NCBI RefSeq assembly: GCF_030122805.1 | Contig: NZ_CP126080.1 | Coordinates: 1,307,001-1,371,000 of the forward strand | DNA length: 64,000 nucleotides | Direction: 5' to 3' | Source: Mesobacillus sp. AQ2 | Lineage (GTDB): Bacteria; Bacillota; Bacilli; Bacillales; Cytobacillaceae | Shown here: positions 52,102 to 60,594 of the stretch, one piece after another | Position numbering within the stretch: the first letter of the stretch is position 1 | Layout: every line of letters begins with the position of its first letter | Program-made: the position numbers and the translations under genes | The notes under the pieces: generated by a model | The model's database searches: none | What the model saw: only the letters and a program-made list of their open reading frames with translations | Told to the model about the DNA's origin: nothing

Positions 52102-52890
52102 TTGTTTATAGAAATCAGCAATGTCCACAAACAGTACGCAGACAAAAATAATCACCAGGTTGATATTTTAAAAGATATTAATCTAGGAGTGAATAAAGGT
52201 GAGTTTGTATCCATTCTCGGCCCATCAGGGTGTGGTAAATCTACGCTTCTTTCAATTGTCGCAGGCCTGACTCCCGCAACAAGTGGAGAAATAGTGGTTT
52301 CAGGCAAGAAAATTGAAAAGCCGGGAAAGGACAGGGGGATGGTGTTCCAGCAGGCGGCGTTGTTTCCATGGCTGAATGTGCTTGAAAATGTCATCTTTCC
52401 ATTAAAGAAAGAAATGCCAAAGAAACAGGCTGAAGAGGAAGCGAAGAAATACTTGCAGATGGTGCAGCTGAGCAATTATCTGTCCCATTACCCCCATGAG
52501 CTGTCAGGCGGCATGCAGCAGCGTGTGGCGATTGCCAGGGCGCTTGCGATGAACCCTGATATCCTCCTGATGGATGAACCGTTTGGAGCACTGGATGAAC
52601 AAACCCGTTCGCGTCTTCATGATCAACTGGAGACAATCTGGTCAGAGACGCAAAAAACGATTTTATTCGTAACACACAGTATCTCTGAATCCATTAAGCT
52701 TTCAGATCGAATCATCGTTATGGGGACGAAGCCGGGCGTAATCCTGAAGGATATCAAAGTGGAAATTCCAAGGCCTCGACATGAACATAAAAAAGAAATG
52801 GTCGAGCTTGAAGAATATATCATGGGCTTCCTGAAGAAGGAGATCGACAAAGTCATCAGGGAGGAGCTTGCACATGAATCCAAACATTAA
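52102..52890 (+). CDS. ABC importer ATPase, SsuB/TauB/YtlC-like
   Basis: A 262-residue ATPase of the nitrate/sulfonate/taurine importer class. Walker A GPSGCGKST lies near residue 44, MVFQQAALFPWLNV (Q-loop) near 85, signature LSGGMQQRVAIARAL near 138 and Walker B ILLMDEPFGALDEQTR near 158. TTG at 52102 is chosen for AGGGTGA about 5 nt upstream. Overlaps the permease gene by 17 nt. The cargo could be aliphatic sulfonate, taurine or a pyrimidine-like compound; no sulfonate monooxygenase gene is nearby. Confidence 0.88.
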   Translation: MFIEISNVHKQYADKNNHQVDILKDINLGVNKGEFVSILGPSGCGKSTLLSIVAGLTPATSGEIVVSGKKIEKPGKDRGMVFQQAALFPWLNVLENVIFPLKKEMPKKQAEEEAKKYLQMVQLSNYLSHYPHELSGGMQQRVAIARALAMNPDILLMDEPFGALDEQTRSRLHDQLETIWSETQKTILFVTHSISESIKLSDRIIVMGTKPGVILKDIKVEIPRPRHEHKKEMVELEEYIMGFLKKEIDKVIREELAHESKH

Positions 52891-53629
52891 AAGAATCATA
52901 TTTTTTGCAGCAGTCATTGCATTCTGGTACACAGGGAGCAAGCTTGAATGGTGGCTGCCGATCATCCTTCCAGCACCGGAAAAAGTCCTGGAAGCCCTTA
53001 TAACAGGCTTCCAGGATAAGACGCTGATTTATGACCTGATTGCCAGCTTTAAGCGTCTTGCAGTCGGTCTTGGTCTCTCGCTGGTGATTGGCACAGGGCT
53101 TGGTGTCCTGCTAGCCAAATCAAAAACGGCTGATGAGACTCTCGGTACAGTCGTCCTGGCACTCCAAAGTGTGCCTAGCATTGTATGGCTTCCGCTTGCA
53201 ATCATGTGGTTCGGGATGAACGAGAAGGCAGTAATCTTCGTCGTTGTTCTGGGAGGAACGTTCGTTATGACGCTCAATATCAGAGTGGGCATAAAAAATG
53301 TTTCACCTTTATTTATAAAGGCAGCAAAAACCATGGGGGTCAATGGCTGGGATTTATATAAAAGAGTGATTTTCCCAGCAGCGATTCCTTATGTTGTCAC
53401 AGGTTCAAGACTCGCATGGGCCTTCGCCTGGAGAGCCTTGATGGCCGGGGAATTATTGAGCACCGGACCGGGCCTTGGATACACGCTCCGTTATGCATCC
53501 GATTTTGGCGACATGGCTCTTGTTATTGGGGTTATGATCATCATTGGCGTAATCGGTACCATCGTAGACCAGCTTATTTTCCAGCGTATCGAAAAATCTG
53601 TTCTGAACCGCTGGGGACTTGAATCATAA
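52874..53629 (+). CDS. ABC importer permease, SsuC/TauC/YtlD-like
   Basis: A 251-residue permease with six helices. The N-terminal IIFFAAVIAFWYTGSKLEWW is helix 1. The EAA loop is KAAKTMGVNGWDLYKRVIFP, contacting the ATPase. ATG at 52874 follows GGGAGGAG. Seventeen nt before the binding-protein gene. Confidence 0.9.
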   Translation: MNPNIKRIIFFAAVIAFWYTGSKLEWWLPIILPAPEKVLEALITGFQDKTLIYDLIASFKRLAVGLGLSLVIGTGLGVLLAKSKTADETLGTVVLALQSVPSIVWLPLAIMWFGMNEKAVIFVVVLGGTFVMTLNIRVGIKNVSPLFIKAAKTMGVNGWDLYKRVIFPAAIPYVVTGSRLAWAFAWRALMAGELLSTGPGLGYTLRYASDFGDMALVIGVMIIIGVIGTIVDQLIFQRIEKSVLNRWGLES

Positions 53630-53646
53630 AATCAGGAGGGAATCAC

Positions 53647-54645
53647 ATGAAAAAAGCTTCGATATTTTTGGCATTTTTAATGGCGTTTGCTGTGCTTCTA
53701 GCAGGCTGCGGCACCGGGGGAGCATCCAAATCGAATGGCGAAAAGAAAAAAATCGTCATTGGCTATTTTCCTAACATCAACCACGTTCCTGCCATGGTGG
53801 CAAAAGACAAGGGCTACTTTGAGCAGCAGCTTGGGGATGGAACAACAGTAGAGTACAAAACTTTCGCTGAAGGCGGTTCATTCATGACCGCACTGAAAAC
53901 AGGCGAAATCGACGCAGGACTTGTAGGACCAGGACCGGCGATGAACAACTATACAACAGGAGCAGATGTTAAGATTATCGCTGGAGCATCGACTGGCGGT
54001 ACCGTCGTTTTAGCAAGAAAGGGAGTCGAAATTAATTCTGCTGATGACTTCGCCGGTAAGACCTTCATTACTCCTGGAGTTGGCTGCACACATGATGTCC
54101 AGTATGAAACATATCTTGAAGCAGAAGGCATCACTTCACAGCGTATCGGCGGTACAATGAAGCATCTTACCGGCCAGCCGGCACAGTACGCAGCGATGCT
54201 TAAGTCGGGAAAAGTTGATATTGCAGTGGCACCAGAGCCATGGGCAGCAGTGATTGAAAAAGAAACAGGTGCAGAAGTCGTCATCGGATGGGATGAAGTA
54301 TCCTTCGGAGAAACACTCCCTGCATCCGTAATGGTCACTTCCGGCAAAATGATCGAAGAACAACCAGATACTGTTCAAAAAATTATTGATGCACATAAAG
54401 AAGCTGTGAAATTCATCAATGAAAATCCAGCAGAAGCTCAGGAAATCACGATCAAAGACATCAAAGAAACGACAGGCCAGGAGCTTGAAAAAGATGTCGT
54501 CGAGCTTGCCTGGGAACGCATTGGTTTCACTACTGAAGTCGACGCACAGGCAATCCAGGACTTCTCGGATTCATCCTACGCTTTGAAGTTCCTTAAAGAC
54601 AAACCAGACTTCAAAACGTTGATTGACGGCAGCTTCCTTAATTAA
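53647..54645 (+). CDS. Substrate-binding lipoprotein, SsuA/NMT1/YtlA-like
   Basis: A 332-residue lipoprotein with lipobox LAGC (Cys21). The NMT1/SsuA-type binding fold is shown by KKKIVIGYFPNINHVPAMVA, FAEGGSFMTALKTGEIDAGL and VGPGPAMN. It would deliver a small anion or organosulfur compound to the permease. AGGAGGG precedes the ATG. It is the last gene of the three-gene operon, followed by a strong terminator and the long 53-bp repeat array. Confidence 0.9.
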   Translation: MKKASIFLAFLMAFAVLLAGCGTGGASKSNGEKKKIVIGYFPNINHVPAMVAKDKGYFEQQLGDGTTVEYKTFAEGGSFMTALKTGEIDAGLVGPGPAMNNYTTGADVKIIAGASTGGTVVLARKGVEINSADDFAGKTFITPGVGCTHDVQYETYLEAEGITSQRIGGTMKHLTGQPAQYAAMLKSGKVDIAVAPEPWAAVIEKETGAEVVIGWDEVSFGETLPASVMVTSGKMIEEQPDTVQKIIDAHKEAVKFINENPAEAQEITIKDIKETTGQELEKDVVELAWERIGFTTEVDAQAIQDFSDSSYALKFLKDKPDFKTLIDGSFLN

Positions 54646-54648
54646 AAC

Positions 54649-54684
54649 AAAGAGTACCAGGATCTTTCCTGGTACTCTTTTGCT
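54649..54684 (+). terminator. Terminator of Ssu-like operon
   Basis: AAGAGTACCAGGA/TCCTGGTACTCTTT stem with a four-base loop and T-run. Confidence 0.92.
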
Positions 54685-54693
54685 GTTTGAAAA

Positions 54694-55276
54694 GATGCCC
54701 TTATGCAAGGTGTTTTTCTTTTATAAGGGCACCAGTCAGGTGGAGAGATGCCCTTATAAAAGGTATTTTTTCTTTATAAGGGCACCAGTCAGGTGGAGAG
54801 ATACCCTTATGCAAGACATTCCAGCTCCATAAGGGTACCATTCAAGCGGAGAGATACCCTTATGCATGGCAATCCCGCTCCATAAGGGCACCATTCAAGC
54901 GGAAAGATACCCTTATGCAAGACATTCCAGCTCCATAAAGGTACCATTCAAGCGGAAAGATACCCTTATGCAAGTCAATCCCGCCTCATAAGGGCACCAT
55001 TCAAGCGGAAAGATACCCTTATGCAAGACATTCCAGCTCCATAAGGGCACCAGTCAGGTGGAGAGATACCCTTATGCAAGTCATTCCCCCTCCATAAGGG
55101 CATCATTCAAGCAGAAAGATACCCTTATGCAAGCCAATCCAGCTCCATAAGGGCACCATTCAAGCAGAAAGATACCCTTATGCAAGACAAACTACCCTTA
55201 TAAGGGTACCATTCAAGCGGAGAGATACCCTTATGCATGGCACTCCACCTTCATAAGGGTATTATTCCAGTGGAAA
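54694..55276. repeat. Eleven-unit tandem repeat, exact 53-bp period
   Basis: GAT(A/G)CCCTTAT starts at 54694, 54747, 54800, 54853, 54906, 54959, 55012, 55065, 55118, 55171 and 55224, always 53 bp apart. Each unit contains TACCCTTAT and ATAAGGGTA/CA about 18 nt apart, able to form a hairpin, then CCATTCAAGCGGA. In units 1-2 the left arm is GCCC and the right GGGC; in unit 3 the pair is ACCC/GGGT, a compensating change. There is no open frame. The remaining ~130 nt to the M48 gene hold its promoter region. Confidence 0.92.
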
Positions 55277-55405
55277 GAAGCTAACTAAGGGTTCGGTTAC
55301 ATGAACTTTTTTGCCATTTTTACCGGTCATCAATAACTTGTTCTATTTTTGGGACAAAGGATTAAAATAGTTATAGACACGGTTGTACGTAAAGGGGGAG
55401 AAGCT

Positions 55406-56689
55406 ATGGCGAGAAAGATGGGTTTTTACGGTGTGGTCGCCTATGTGCTCTATGGTTTTGCGGTGTACTGGTATTTATTTTACTTTGCTGATAGTAATCT
55501 TCCATTTGAGTTTGAGGGTTCGAGGGCAGATCCGGCAACATTCCTGAACGGGAGAGAACTTATGCTGAGCGAGGAATACTCGAAGGTCAGGAATTTATTA
55601 TTCTTCCTGTCTACGCCCTTTGAGTGGCTGTTTTACTTTTTGATTCTGCTTCTGGGGCTGTCTAAAGCTTTTAAGAAATGGGGAGAAGAGACGTCGAAGA
55701 ATAAGATTGGCCAGACTGCGATCTATTTAATCTGGCTTTCATTCTTAGCCTATCTGGCGACTTTCCCTCTAAGTTACATCAGTTACACCCTTTCCAGGAC
55801 TTATAATATTTCCACACAGTCCTTTGCTTCCTGGATGAAGGACGAATTGATCGATTTCTGGGTCAATTATGCAATGATGTTTGTGATTGTCATTGTCCTG
55901 TACTGGCTTATGAACAAGTTCAAGCGCTTTTGGTGGCTGGTTGCCTGGCTGGTTTCCGTGCCGTTCACTTTGTTTATCATGTTCCTGCAACCTGTTGTGA
56001 TCGATCCGTTGTACAATGATTTTTCTCCGCTGAAAAATAAAGAGCTGGAGGCAAAGATTCTTGATCTTGCCGGTCAGGCAAAAATCCCTGCGGAACATGT
56101 ATTCGAAGTGGATATGGCAGAAAAGACTAATGCCCTTAATGCCTATGTGACGGGAATCGGATCCAATTCAAGGATCGTCCTCTGGGATACGACATTGAAT
56201 AAATTGAATGATGACCAAATCTTGTTCATAATGGCCCATGAAATGGCCCATTACGTGGAGAAACATATATATATCGGGATTGGCGGATACCTATTGCTGT
56301 CCCTGTTCGGTCTCTACTTTGTCTCGAAATTGATGAATTGGGCAGTCGAACGATGGGGCAAGGAATTCAAACTGGAGCATCCTGGTGACTTGAGGTCGCT
56401 GCCGTTGTTCCTGATGTTCCTATCGATGATCATGTTTGCCGCAAGTCCTGTCTCTAACCTTGTGTCACGCTACCAGGAAACTCGTGCAGACCGGTACGCA
56501 ATCGAAATGACGGATAACACCGGTGCGGCGATTTCTGCTTTCCAGGAACTGACGAAGGCGGGACTCAGTCAGGTTGATCCGCCTTGGCTGGTGAAAATCT
56601 TCCGCTACGGCCATCCAACCATGCTGGAGAGAATTTCGAGACTTGAGGAGTATGAAATTCAGAAGAGAAATGAAATGGAAGATGAATAG
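55406..56689 (+). CDS. yhfN: M48-family (Ste24-type) membrane metallopeptidase YhfN
   Basis: A 427-residue integral membrane zinc protease. Seven or so helices are present. The active site is HEMAHYVEKH (HExxH, ~residue 280). The third zinc ligand Glu lies in YQETRADRYAIEM (~residue 355). The layout resembles CAAX-protease Ste24 and HtpX. It matches YhfN in length. ATG at 55406 follows GGGGGAG. It may perform membrane protein quality control. Confidence 0.92.
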   Translation: MARKMGFYGVVAYVLYGFAVYWYLFYFADSNLPFEFEGSRADPATFLNGRELMLSEEYSKVRNLLFFLSTPFEWLFYFLILLLGLSKAFKKWGEETSKNKIGQTAIYLIWLSFLAYLATFPLSYISYTLSRTYNISTQSFASWMKDELIDFWVNYAMMFVIVIVLYWLMNKFKRFWWLVAWLVSVPFTLFIMFLQPVVIDPLYNDFSPLKNKELEAKILDLAGQAKIPAEHVFEVDMAEKTNALNAYVTGIGSNSRIVLWDTTLNKLNDDQILFIMAHEMAHYVEKHIYIGIGGYLLLSLFGLYFVSKLMNWAVERWGKEFKLEHPGDLRSLPLFLMFLSMIMFAASPVSNLVSRYQETRADRYAIEMTDNTGAAISAFQELTKAGLSQVDPPWLVKIFRYGHPTMLERISRLEEYEIQKRNEMEDE

Positions 56690-56698
56690 CTACCGTGG

Positions 56699-56727
56699 GA
56701 ACCCTCAAGCCGAGGGTTTCTTTTTTC
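56699..56727 (+). terminator. Terminator of yhfN
   Basis: GAACCCTC/GAGGGTTTC with five-base loop and six T residues. Confidence 0.85.
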
Positions 56728-56764
56728 ATTTAAAAGGATTAAACGCATTTTTATTTCAAGATAA

Positions 56765-56790
56765 TAAAAAACCCCCGATATAGGGGATTT
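56765..56790 (-). terminator. Terminator of IDEAL-protein gene
   Basis: On the minus strand ATCCCC/GGGGGT is followed by TTTTTATT. The stem is short (4-5 bp). Confidence 0.6.
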
Positions 56791-56797
56791 CACTCAT

Positions 56798-57034
56798 TTA
56801 AGTTCCAAATTGTTTGTTGAGATCTTTCAACTCTTCCGTCAAATTCAAAAACAGGATTTTGTCACGGTCATCTATCGCTTTGTCGATTCTGGTCATCAAT
56901 TTTTCTCTTTTGGTATTCAGTTGAATTTCTGAGATTAACATGTCAACATACAGGTCCAGAACAAATGATTCCTTGGCTTTTATGCGTTTCATCACACTGG
57001 CCTTCATGGTATCAGAATACGATTTCTCTTTCAT
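56798..57034 (-). CDS. yhzC: IDEAL-domain protein, YhzC-like
   Basis: A 78-residue protein. The C-terminal IDEAL domain is seen as TRIDKAIDDRDKILFLNLTE, then ELKDLNKQF. The N-terminal half is amphipathic (SYSDTMKASVMKRIKAKESF). GAGGTGAGG precedes the ATG. It is divergent from comK, where B. subtilis has yhzC. IDEAL-domain proteins are thought to mediate protein contacts; a link with competence is only positional. Confidence 0.85.
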   Translation of the reverse strand: MKEKSYSDTMKASVMKRIKAKESFVLDLYVDMLISEIQLNTKREKLMTRIDKAIDDRDKILFLNLTEELKDLNKQFGT

Positions 57035-57079
57035 TGACCTCACCTCTTAGACCTTTTTTATATTATATGGAGGATTGAA

Positions 57080-57200
57080 AAGATAATCAACTAAATTTTT
57101 ATAATTTTTAGAAAATTTTTATCAGAATATTAATTGTGGCTAAAAACGGAACTTTATCTGTTTTTAAAGAAAATTTTAGCAATTATGTTAAAATAGGGTG
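57080..57200 (+). promoter_or_regulatory. A/T-tract comK control region
   Basis: The 57080-57180 stretch has alternating A- and T-tracts (AAATTTTTATAATTTTTAG, GAAAATTTTTAT, TTTTTAAAGAAAATTTT) that fit the loose ComK box pattern (AAAA-N5-TTTT pairs) and Rok-type AT-rich binding. TTAAAAT at 57188-57194 could be the -10. Autoregulation of comK is known in B. subtilis; sites here are not exact. Confidence 0.5.
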
Positions 57201-57225
57201 TAAGGTATTTTTAGGAGGTGAAGGA

Positions 57226-57804
57226 ATGACAGGGAACTCAAGGAATTTAGTAGAAGAATATGAAATAAACCCTTTTACGATGATTATTCTACCTGAAGAA
57301 TACGGCAGCAGGATTTACTCGAGGGTCATTGAACTGGAGGAGGAGTATGTATCCCCTTTCAGGCCGATAGATATTATCAAAAAAAGCTGCAGATATTTTG
57401 GAAGCAGTTATGAAGGCAGGAAAGAAGGAACGAAACAGCTTACCGGGATCACCCATAAAACCCCGATCATTATCGACCCTATAAGCTCCATCTATTTCAT
57501 GCCGACAAGCTCACCCACAAAGCCGGACTGCATTTGGGTATCACATGAGCATGTGTTGTTCCATAAGAAAGTGGATGCCCAAAGTACACAAGTTACCTTC
57601 AGGAACAAGAAGACCAGGATTCTGCCGGTATCCCATCATTCATTCGAAAATCAGCTGCTTCGGACATCCATGCTGCGCACAAAATTCATGCAGCGGATGA
57701 AAGAAACTGAACGGAAAGCACTGTACCTTCTGCACGGTCCTAAATTCAATGACTCGCAAGGCTATCCTCATGTCAATCTGGTCAGTGAGGTATATAAAGA
57801 CTAA
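57226..57804 (+). CDS. comK: Competence transcription factor ComK
   Basis: A 192-residue master regulator of DNA-uptake genes, the same length as B. subtilis ComK. The N-terminus MTGNSRNLVEEYEINPFTMI and segments IDIIKKSCRYFGSSYEGRKE and DCIWVSHEHV match the family. ATG at 57226 is preceded by AGGAGGTGAAGGA. The open frame continues upstream through the A/T-rich promoter and is rejected. The presence of intact comK suggests inducible competence. Confidence 0.95.
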   Translation: MTGNSRNLVEEYEINPFTMIILPEEYGSRIYSRVIELEEEYVSPFRPIDIIKKSCRYFGSSYEGRKEGTKQLTGITHKTPIIIDPISSIYFMPTSSPTKPDCIWVSHEHVLFHKKVDAQSTQVTFRNKKTRILPVSHHSFENQLLRTSMLRTKFMQRMKETERKALYLLHGPKFNDSQGYPHVNLVSEVYKD

Positions 57805-57815
57805 AAAGCTAAGGG

Positions 57816-57845
57816 GAATCCGGCTGGTCAGCCGGATTCTTTTTC
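57816..57845. terminator. Terminator between convergent comK and yhjD-like gene
   Basis: GAATCCGGCT/AGCCGGATTC with loop GGTC and TTTTTC on the plus strand. It overlaps the last codons of the minus-strand gene. Confidence 0.88.
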
Positions 57846-58220
57846 AATTGTTCCCAAAGCAGGCTTAAATCGTTTGAAAAGGTAGTGTACCATCAATTCC
57901 TGGACTTTGTTGCGGATGCGGGGATTGAAATAATTATGGTGTTCTTCGTATCCTTTGTAAATGAAGAGAAACATGGTGAAGGCATCATCCCGTTTTACTT
58001 CCTCAACCTTCAGCTGATTCTTTTTAAGGTAGGTTTTCACTTGTGCGAGCTCTTTCTGTACGGCTTTCATTGTTTCTTCGATTAGCTCCAAATAAGGCTT
58101 TTTTAATTTAAATGGACTATTTTCAACGACAGAAAGATCCCGATTGAGCACGACCAGCACCATCGGCAAATAGATGGCCTGTTCCATCATATCGCGGTCT
58201 TTTTCAGGAATCCTTGTCAT
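57828..58220 (-). CDS. YhjD-like hypothetical protein
   Basis: A 130-residue soluble protein, mostly helical (MTRIPEKDRDMMEQAIYLPM..., YLELIEETMKAVQKELAQVK). Aromatic-rich FLFIYKGYEEHHNYFNPRIR is followed by the basic helix NKVQELMVHYLFKRFK. ATG at 58220 has GGGGCAG upstream. It resembles YhjD from the neighbouring region of B. subtilis (from memory, moderate certainty). Function unknown. Confidence 0.7.
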   Translation of the reverse strand: MTRIPEKDRDMMEQAIYLPMVLVVLNRDLSVVENSPFKLKKPYLELIEETMKAVQKELAQVKTYLKKNQLKVEEVKRDDAFTMFLFIYKGYEEHHNYFNPRIRNKVQELMVHYLFKRFKPALGTIEKESG

Positions 58221-58463
58221 TTTGCTCTGCCCCTTCAATATAAAATAAGAACATCTGTTCGTAATTATCGTAATGGATTTTGAACAGGATTTCAAGAGGA
58301 TAAAAAATTTTCTTGTATTAACATCTTTTCCAAAATGACAGTAAACTTACAGCGTTGCTGAATAAGCACCTAAAAAGTTTCTTTCTAGAGCAGGAAATAT
58401 ATTTCTGTTAACGAAATAATAATGTAGCAGCATCAATTTTACATTGGAAGGATGGCTAGCAGG

Positions 58464-60446
58464 ATGGAAAAAAGATTGATCAAGGCAGAAGATTTATTTG
58501 AATTGAAATCCGTCACAGATCCCCAGTTTTCGCCTGATGGTAAAAAGTGTGTGTTTGTGCAGACTGAGATGTTGGAGAAGAAGAATGATTATGCCTCCAA
58601 TCTATACATAATTGATATAGACAAAGGCGGGGAGCCGAAACAATGGACCTATGGGGAAAACCGCAGTCAAACACCACGATGGTCACCGGACGGCACGAAG
58701 CTCACATTCGTTTCGAACCGCAGCGGGAAGAATCAAATTTTTGTCCTGGATGCAGCTGGCGGTGAGGCAATGCAGGTGACTGATTTCGAGAATGGTGCCA
58801 GTGGCCCAGTGTGGTCTCCGGACGGTAAAAAAATTGCTTGTTCCGTCTCATTAAAACCGGATGAGGATTTGTTTGAGAAAGCAGACGAAAAAAAGGATGA
58901 CAAGAAACAAGAACCGTTCGTTGCTGAGGAAATGAAATATAAATCAGACTCTGCTGGCTTCTGGGATGGGAAGTACAGGCAGACTGTCATTGTGAATGTT
59001 GTAGATGGAGAGGCGGAGGTGGTTGCAAAAGGAGAAGCAGACTACCATTTGCAGTGCTGGTCTCCTGATGGCAAGAGTCTTGTATTGTCGGCGGATGAGT
59101 CGCCGGAACGGGATTTTTCATTTAAGAGCGACCTATTGCTGATGGACATCAAGTCAGGAGACAAAACAAAGATTACAAATGGCAAAGGGTACTTTGGCAA
59201 TGCAGTTTTTTCTCCAGATGGAAAATACATTGGCTATATAGGGCATGAAAGGGAATTTGAGAATGCCACTTTAAGCCAGTTATATATTCGGGACATGGAG
59301 ACTGGGAATGTGCAATGCATTACGGAAAACATGGATATCCTTGTCGGTGACGCTGTTGCGGCGGATTTCCAACAGGGAGCCCACAGTCCGGGGTTGATTT
59401 GGGGTGATGACAGTGAAAGCCTATATTTCCTGGCGACCGACCAGGGAAACACTGTTTTATATTTCGCTAACTTAAATGGAGAAGTGTACCCAGCGCTACT
59501 CGATCAGCAGCATGTATATGGTTATACACTGGACAGGAAAAATCAGAGGATTGTTGCCGCGATCAGCAACCCGGTGCTTCCTGGGGAACTGTTCCAACTG
59601 GAAGTAACCACTGGTGAAATGAAGCAGTTGACCTCAGTGAACGAAAAGTTCCTGGATTCCATTACTTTATCTCAGCCAGAACAGATTTCATTCCAGGCTG
59701 GTGACGGCACGCCCCTCCATGGATGGATCATGAAGCCAGCTGGCTATGAAGAGGGCAAAAAGTATCCGCTGATTCTTGAAGTTCACGGCGGCCCGCACGC
59801 AATGTATGCAAACTCTTATTTCAACGAGTTCCAGGTCCTCGCGGCAGAAGGCTATGGAGTTCTTTATATCAATCCGCGCGGCAGCCACGGCTATGGGCAG
59901 CAATTTGTCAATGCCGTGCGCGGTGATTATGGCGGCGGAGACTACCAGGATGTCATGGATGCCGTCGATTATGCGCTGAAAAACTACGATTTCATTGACA
60001 AGGACCGTTTGGGAGTGACCGGCGGCAGCTATGGCGGATTCATGACAAACTGGATCGTCGGCCATACAGACAGATTCAAGGCAGCGGTAACCCAGCGCTC
60101 GATTTCAAACTGGATCAGCTTCTATGGTGTCAGTGATATCGGCTACTATTTTACCGAGTGGCAAATCAGGGCAGACCTAAGCAATCTGGAAACATTATGG
60201 AAGCACTCACCATTGGCTTATGTGGATAAAATCAATACACCACTACTGATTCTTCACAGTGAAAAGGATTACCGCTGTCCGATTGAACAAGCTGAGCAGC
60301 TTTTCATCGCTTTAAAGAGACAGGGGAAAGAAACAAGATTCATCCGATTCCCTGAATCAAACCATGAGCTATCAAGAAGCGGAAAGCCGAATTTGCGCTT
60401 GAGCAGACTGGCAGCTATTGTTGATTGGTTTAATAGCCATCTGTAA
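58464..60446 (+). CDS. yuxL: S9-family peptidase YuxL (acyl-peptide hydrolase-like)
   Basis: A 660-residue prolyl-oligopeptidase-type serine peptidase. Residues 1-400 form a beta-propeller with repeated WSPDG and FSPDGK blades. The C-terminal alpha/beta hydrolase has the nucleophile in GVTGGSYGGFMTNW, Asp in LILHSEKDYRCPIEQAEQ and His in FPESNHELSR. YuxL-like enzymes act on small peptides. ATG at 58464 is chosen; one four codons earlier is possible. In B. subtilis yuxL is elsewhere, so it is a local insertion relative to that order. Confidence 0.92.
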   Translation: MEKRLIKAEDLFELKSVTDPQFSPDGKKCVFVQTEMLEKKNDYASNLYIIDIDKGGEPKQWTYGENRSQTPRWSPDGTKLTFVSNRSGKNQIFVLDAAGGEAMQVTDFENGASGPVWSPDGKKIACSVSLKPDEDLFEKADEKKDDKKQEPFVAEEMKYKSDSAGFWDGKYRQTVIVNVVDGEAEVVAKGEADYHLQCWSPDGKSLVLSADESPERDFSFKSDLLLMDIKSGDKTKITNGKGYFGNAVFSPDGKYIGYIGHEREFENATLSQLYIRDMETGNVQCITENMDILVGDAVAADFQQGAHSPGLIWGDDSESLYFLATDQGNTVLYFANLNGEVYPALLDQQHVYGYTLDRKNQRIVAAISNPVLPGELFQLEVTTGEMKQLTSVNEKFLDSITLSQPEQISFQAGDGTPLHGWIMKPAGYEEGKKYPLILEVHGGPHAMYANSYFNEFQVLAAEGYGVLYINPRGSHGYGQQFVNAVRGDYGGGDYQDVMDAVDYALKNYDFIDKDRLGVTGGSYGGFMTNWIVGHTDRFKAAVTQRSISNWISFYGVSDIGYYFTEWQIRADLSNLETLWKHSPLAYVDKINTPLLILHSEKDYRCPIEQAEQLFIALKRQGKETRFIRFPESNHELSRSGKPNLRLSRLAAIVDWFNSHL

Positions 60447-60466
60447 AAATACGATTACTTTCTAAC

Positions 60467-60500
60467 CCGCGGCGAATCCCAATGCCGCGGATTTTTTTTT
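60467..60500 (+). terminator. Terminator of yuxL
   Basis: CCGCGGC/GCCGCGG stem with 10-nt loop, then ten T residues after one A. Confidence 0.9.
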
Positions 60501-60594
60501 GAAAATTTCACCAGAAAAGTTTAAGGTTATAGTGAAAGAAGGAAAATACTATAGATGATGTTTTTCAATAACTATACTCGGAAGGAACTTTCAT

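Noticed and set aside
54694..55276. CRISPR array
   Set aside because: Units are contiguous 53-bp repeats without unique spacers; no cas genes are present.
57136..57225. Longer ComK start at GTG 57136
   Set aside because: The added 30 residues lie in the A/T-rich promoter. The ATG at 57226 has a perfect ribosome site and gives the family length of 192.
58388..58405. Near-palindrome AGGAAATATATTTCT before yuxL
   Set aside because: One mismatch in A/T-rich DNA and no promoter element placed with it; too weak to list as an operator.
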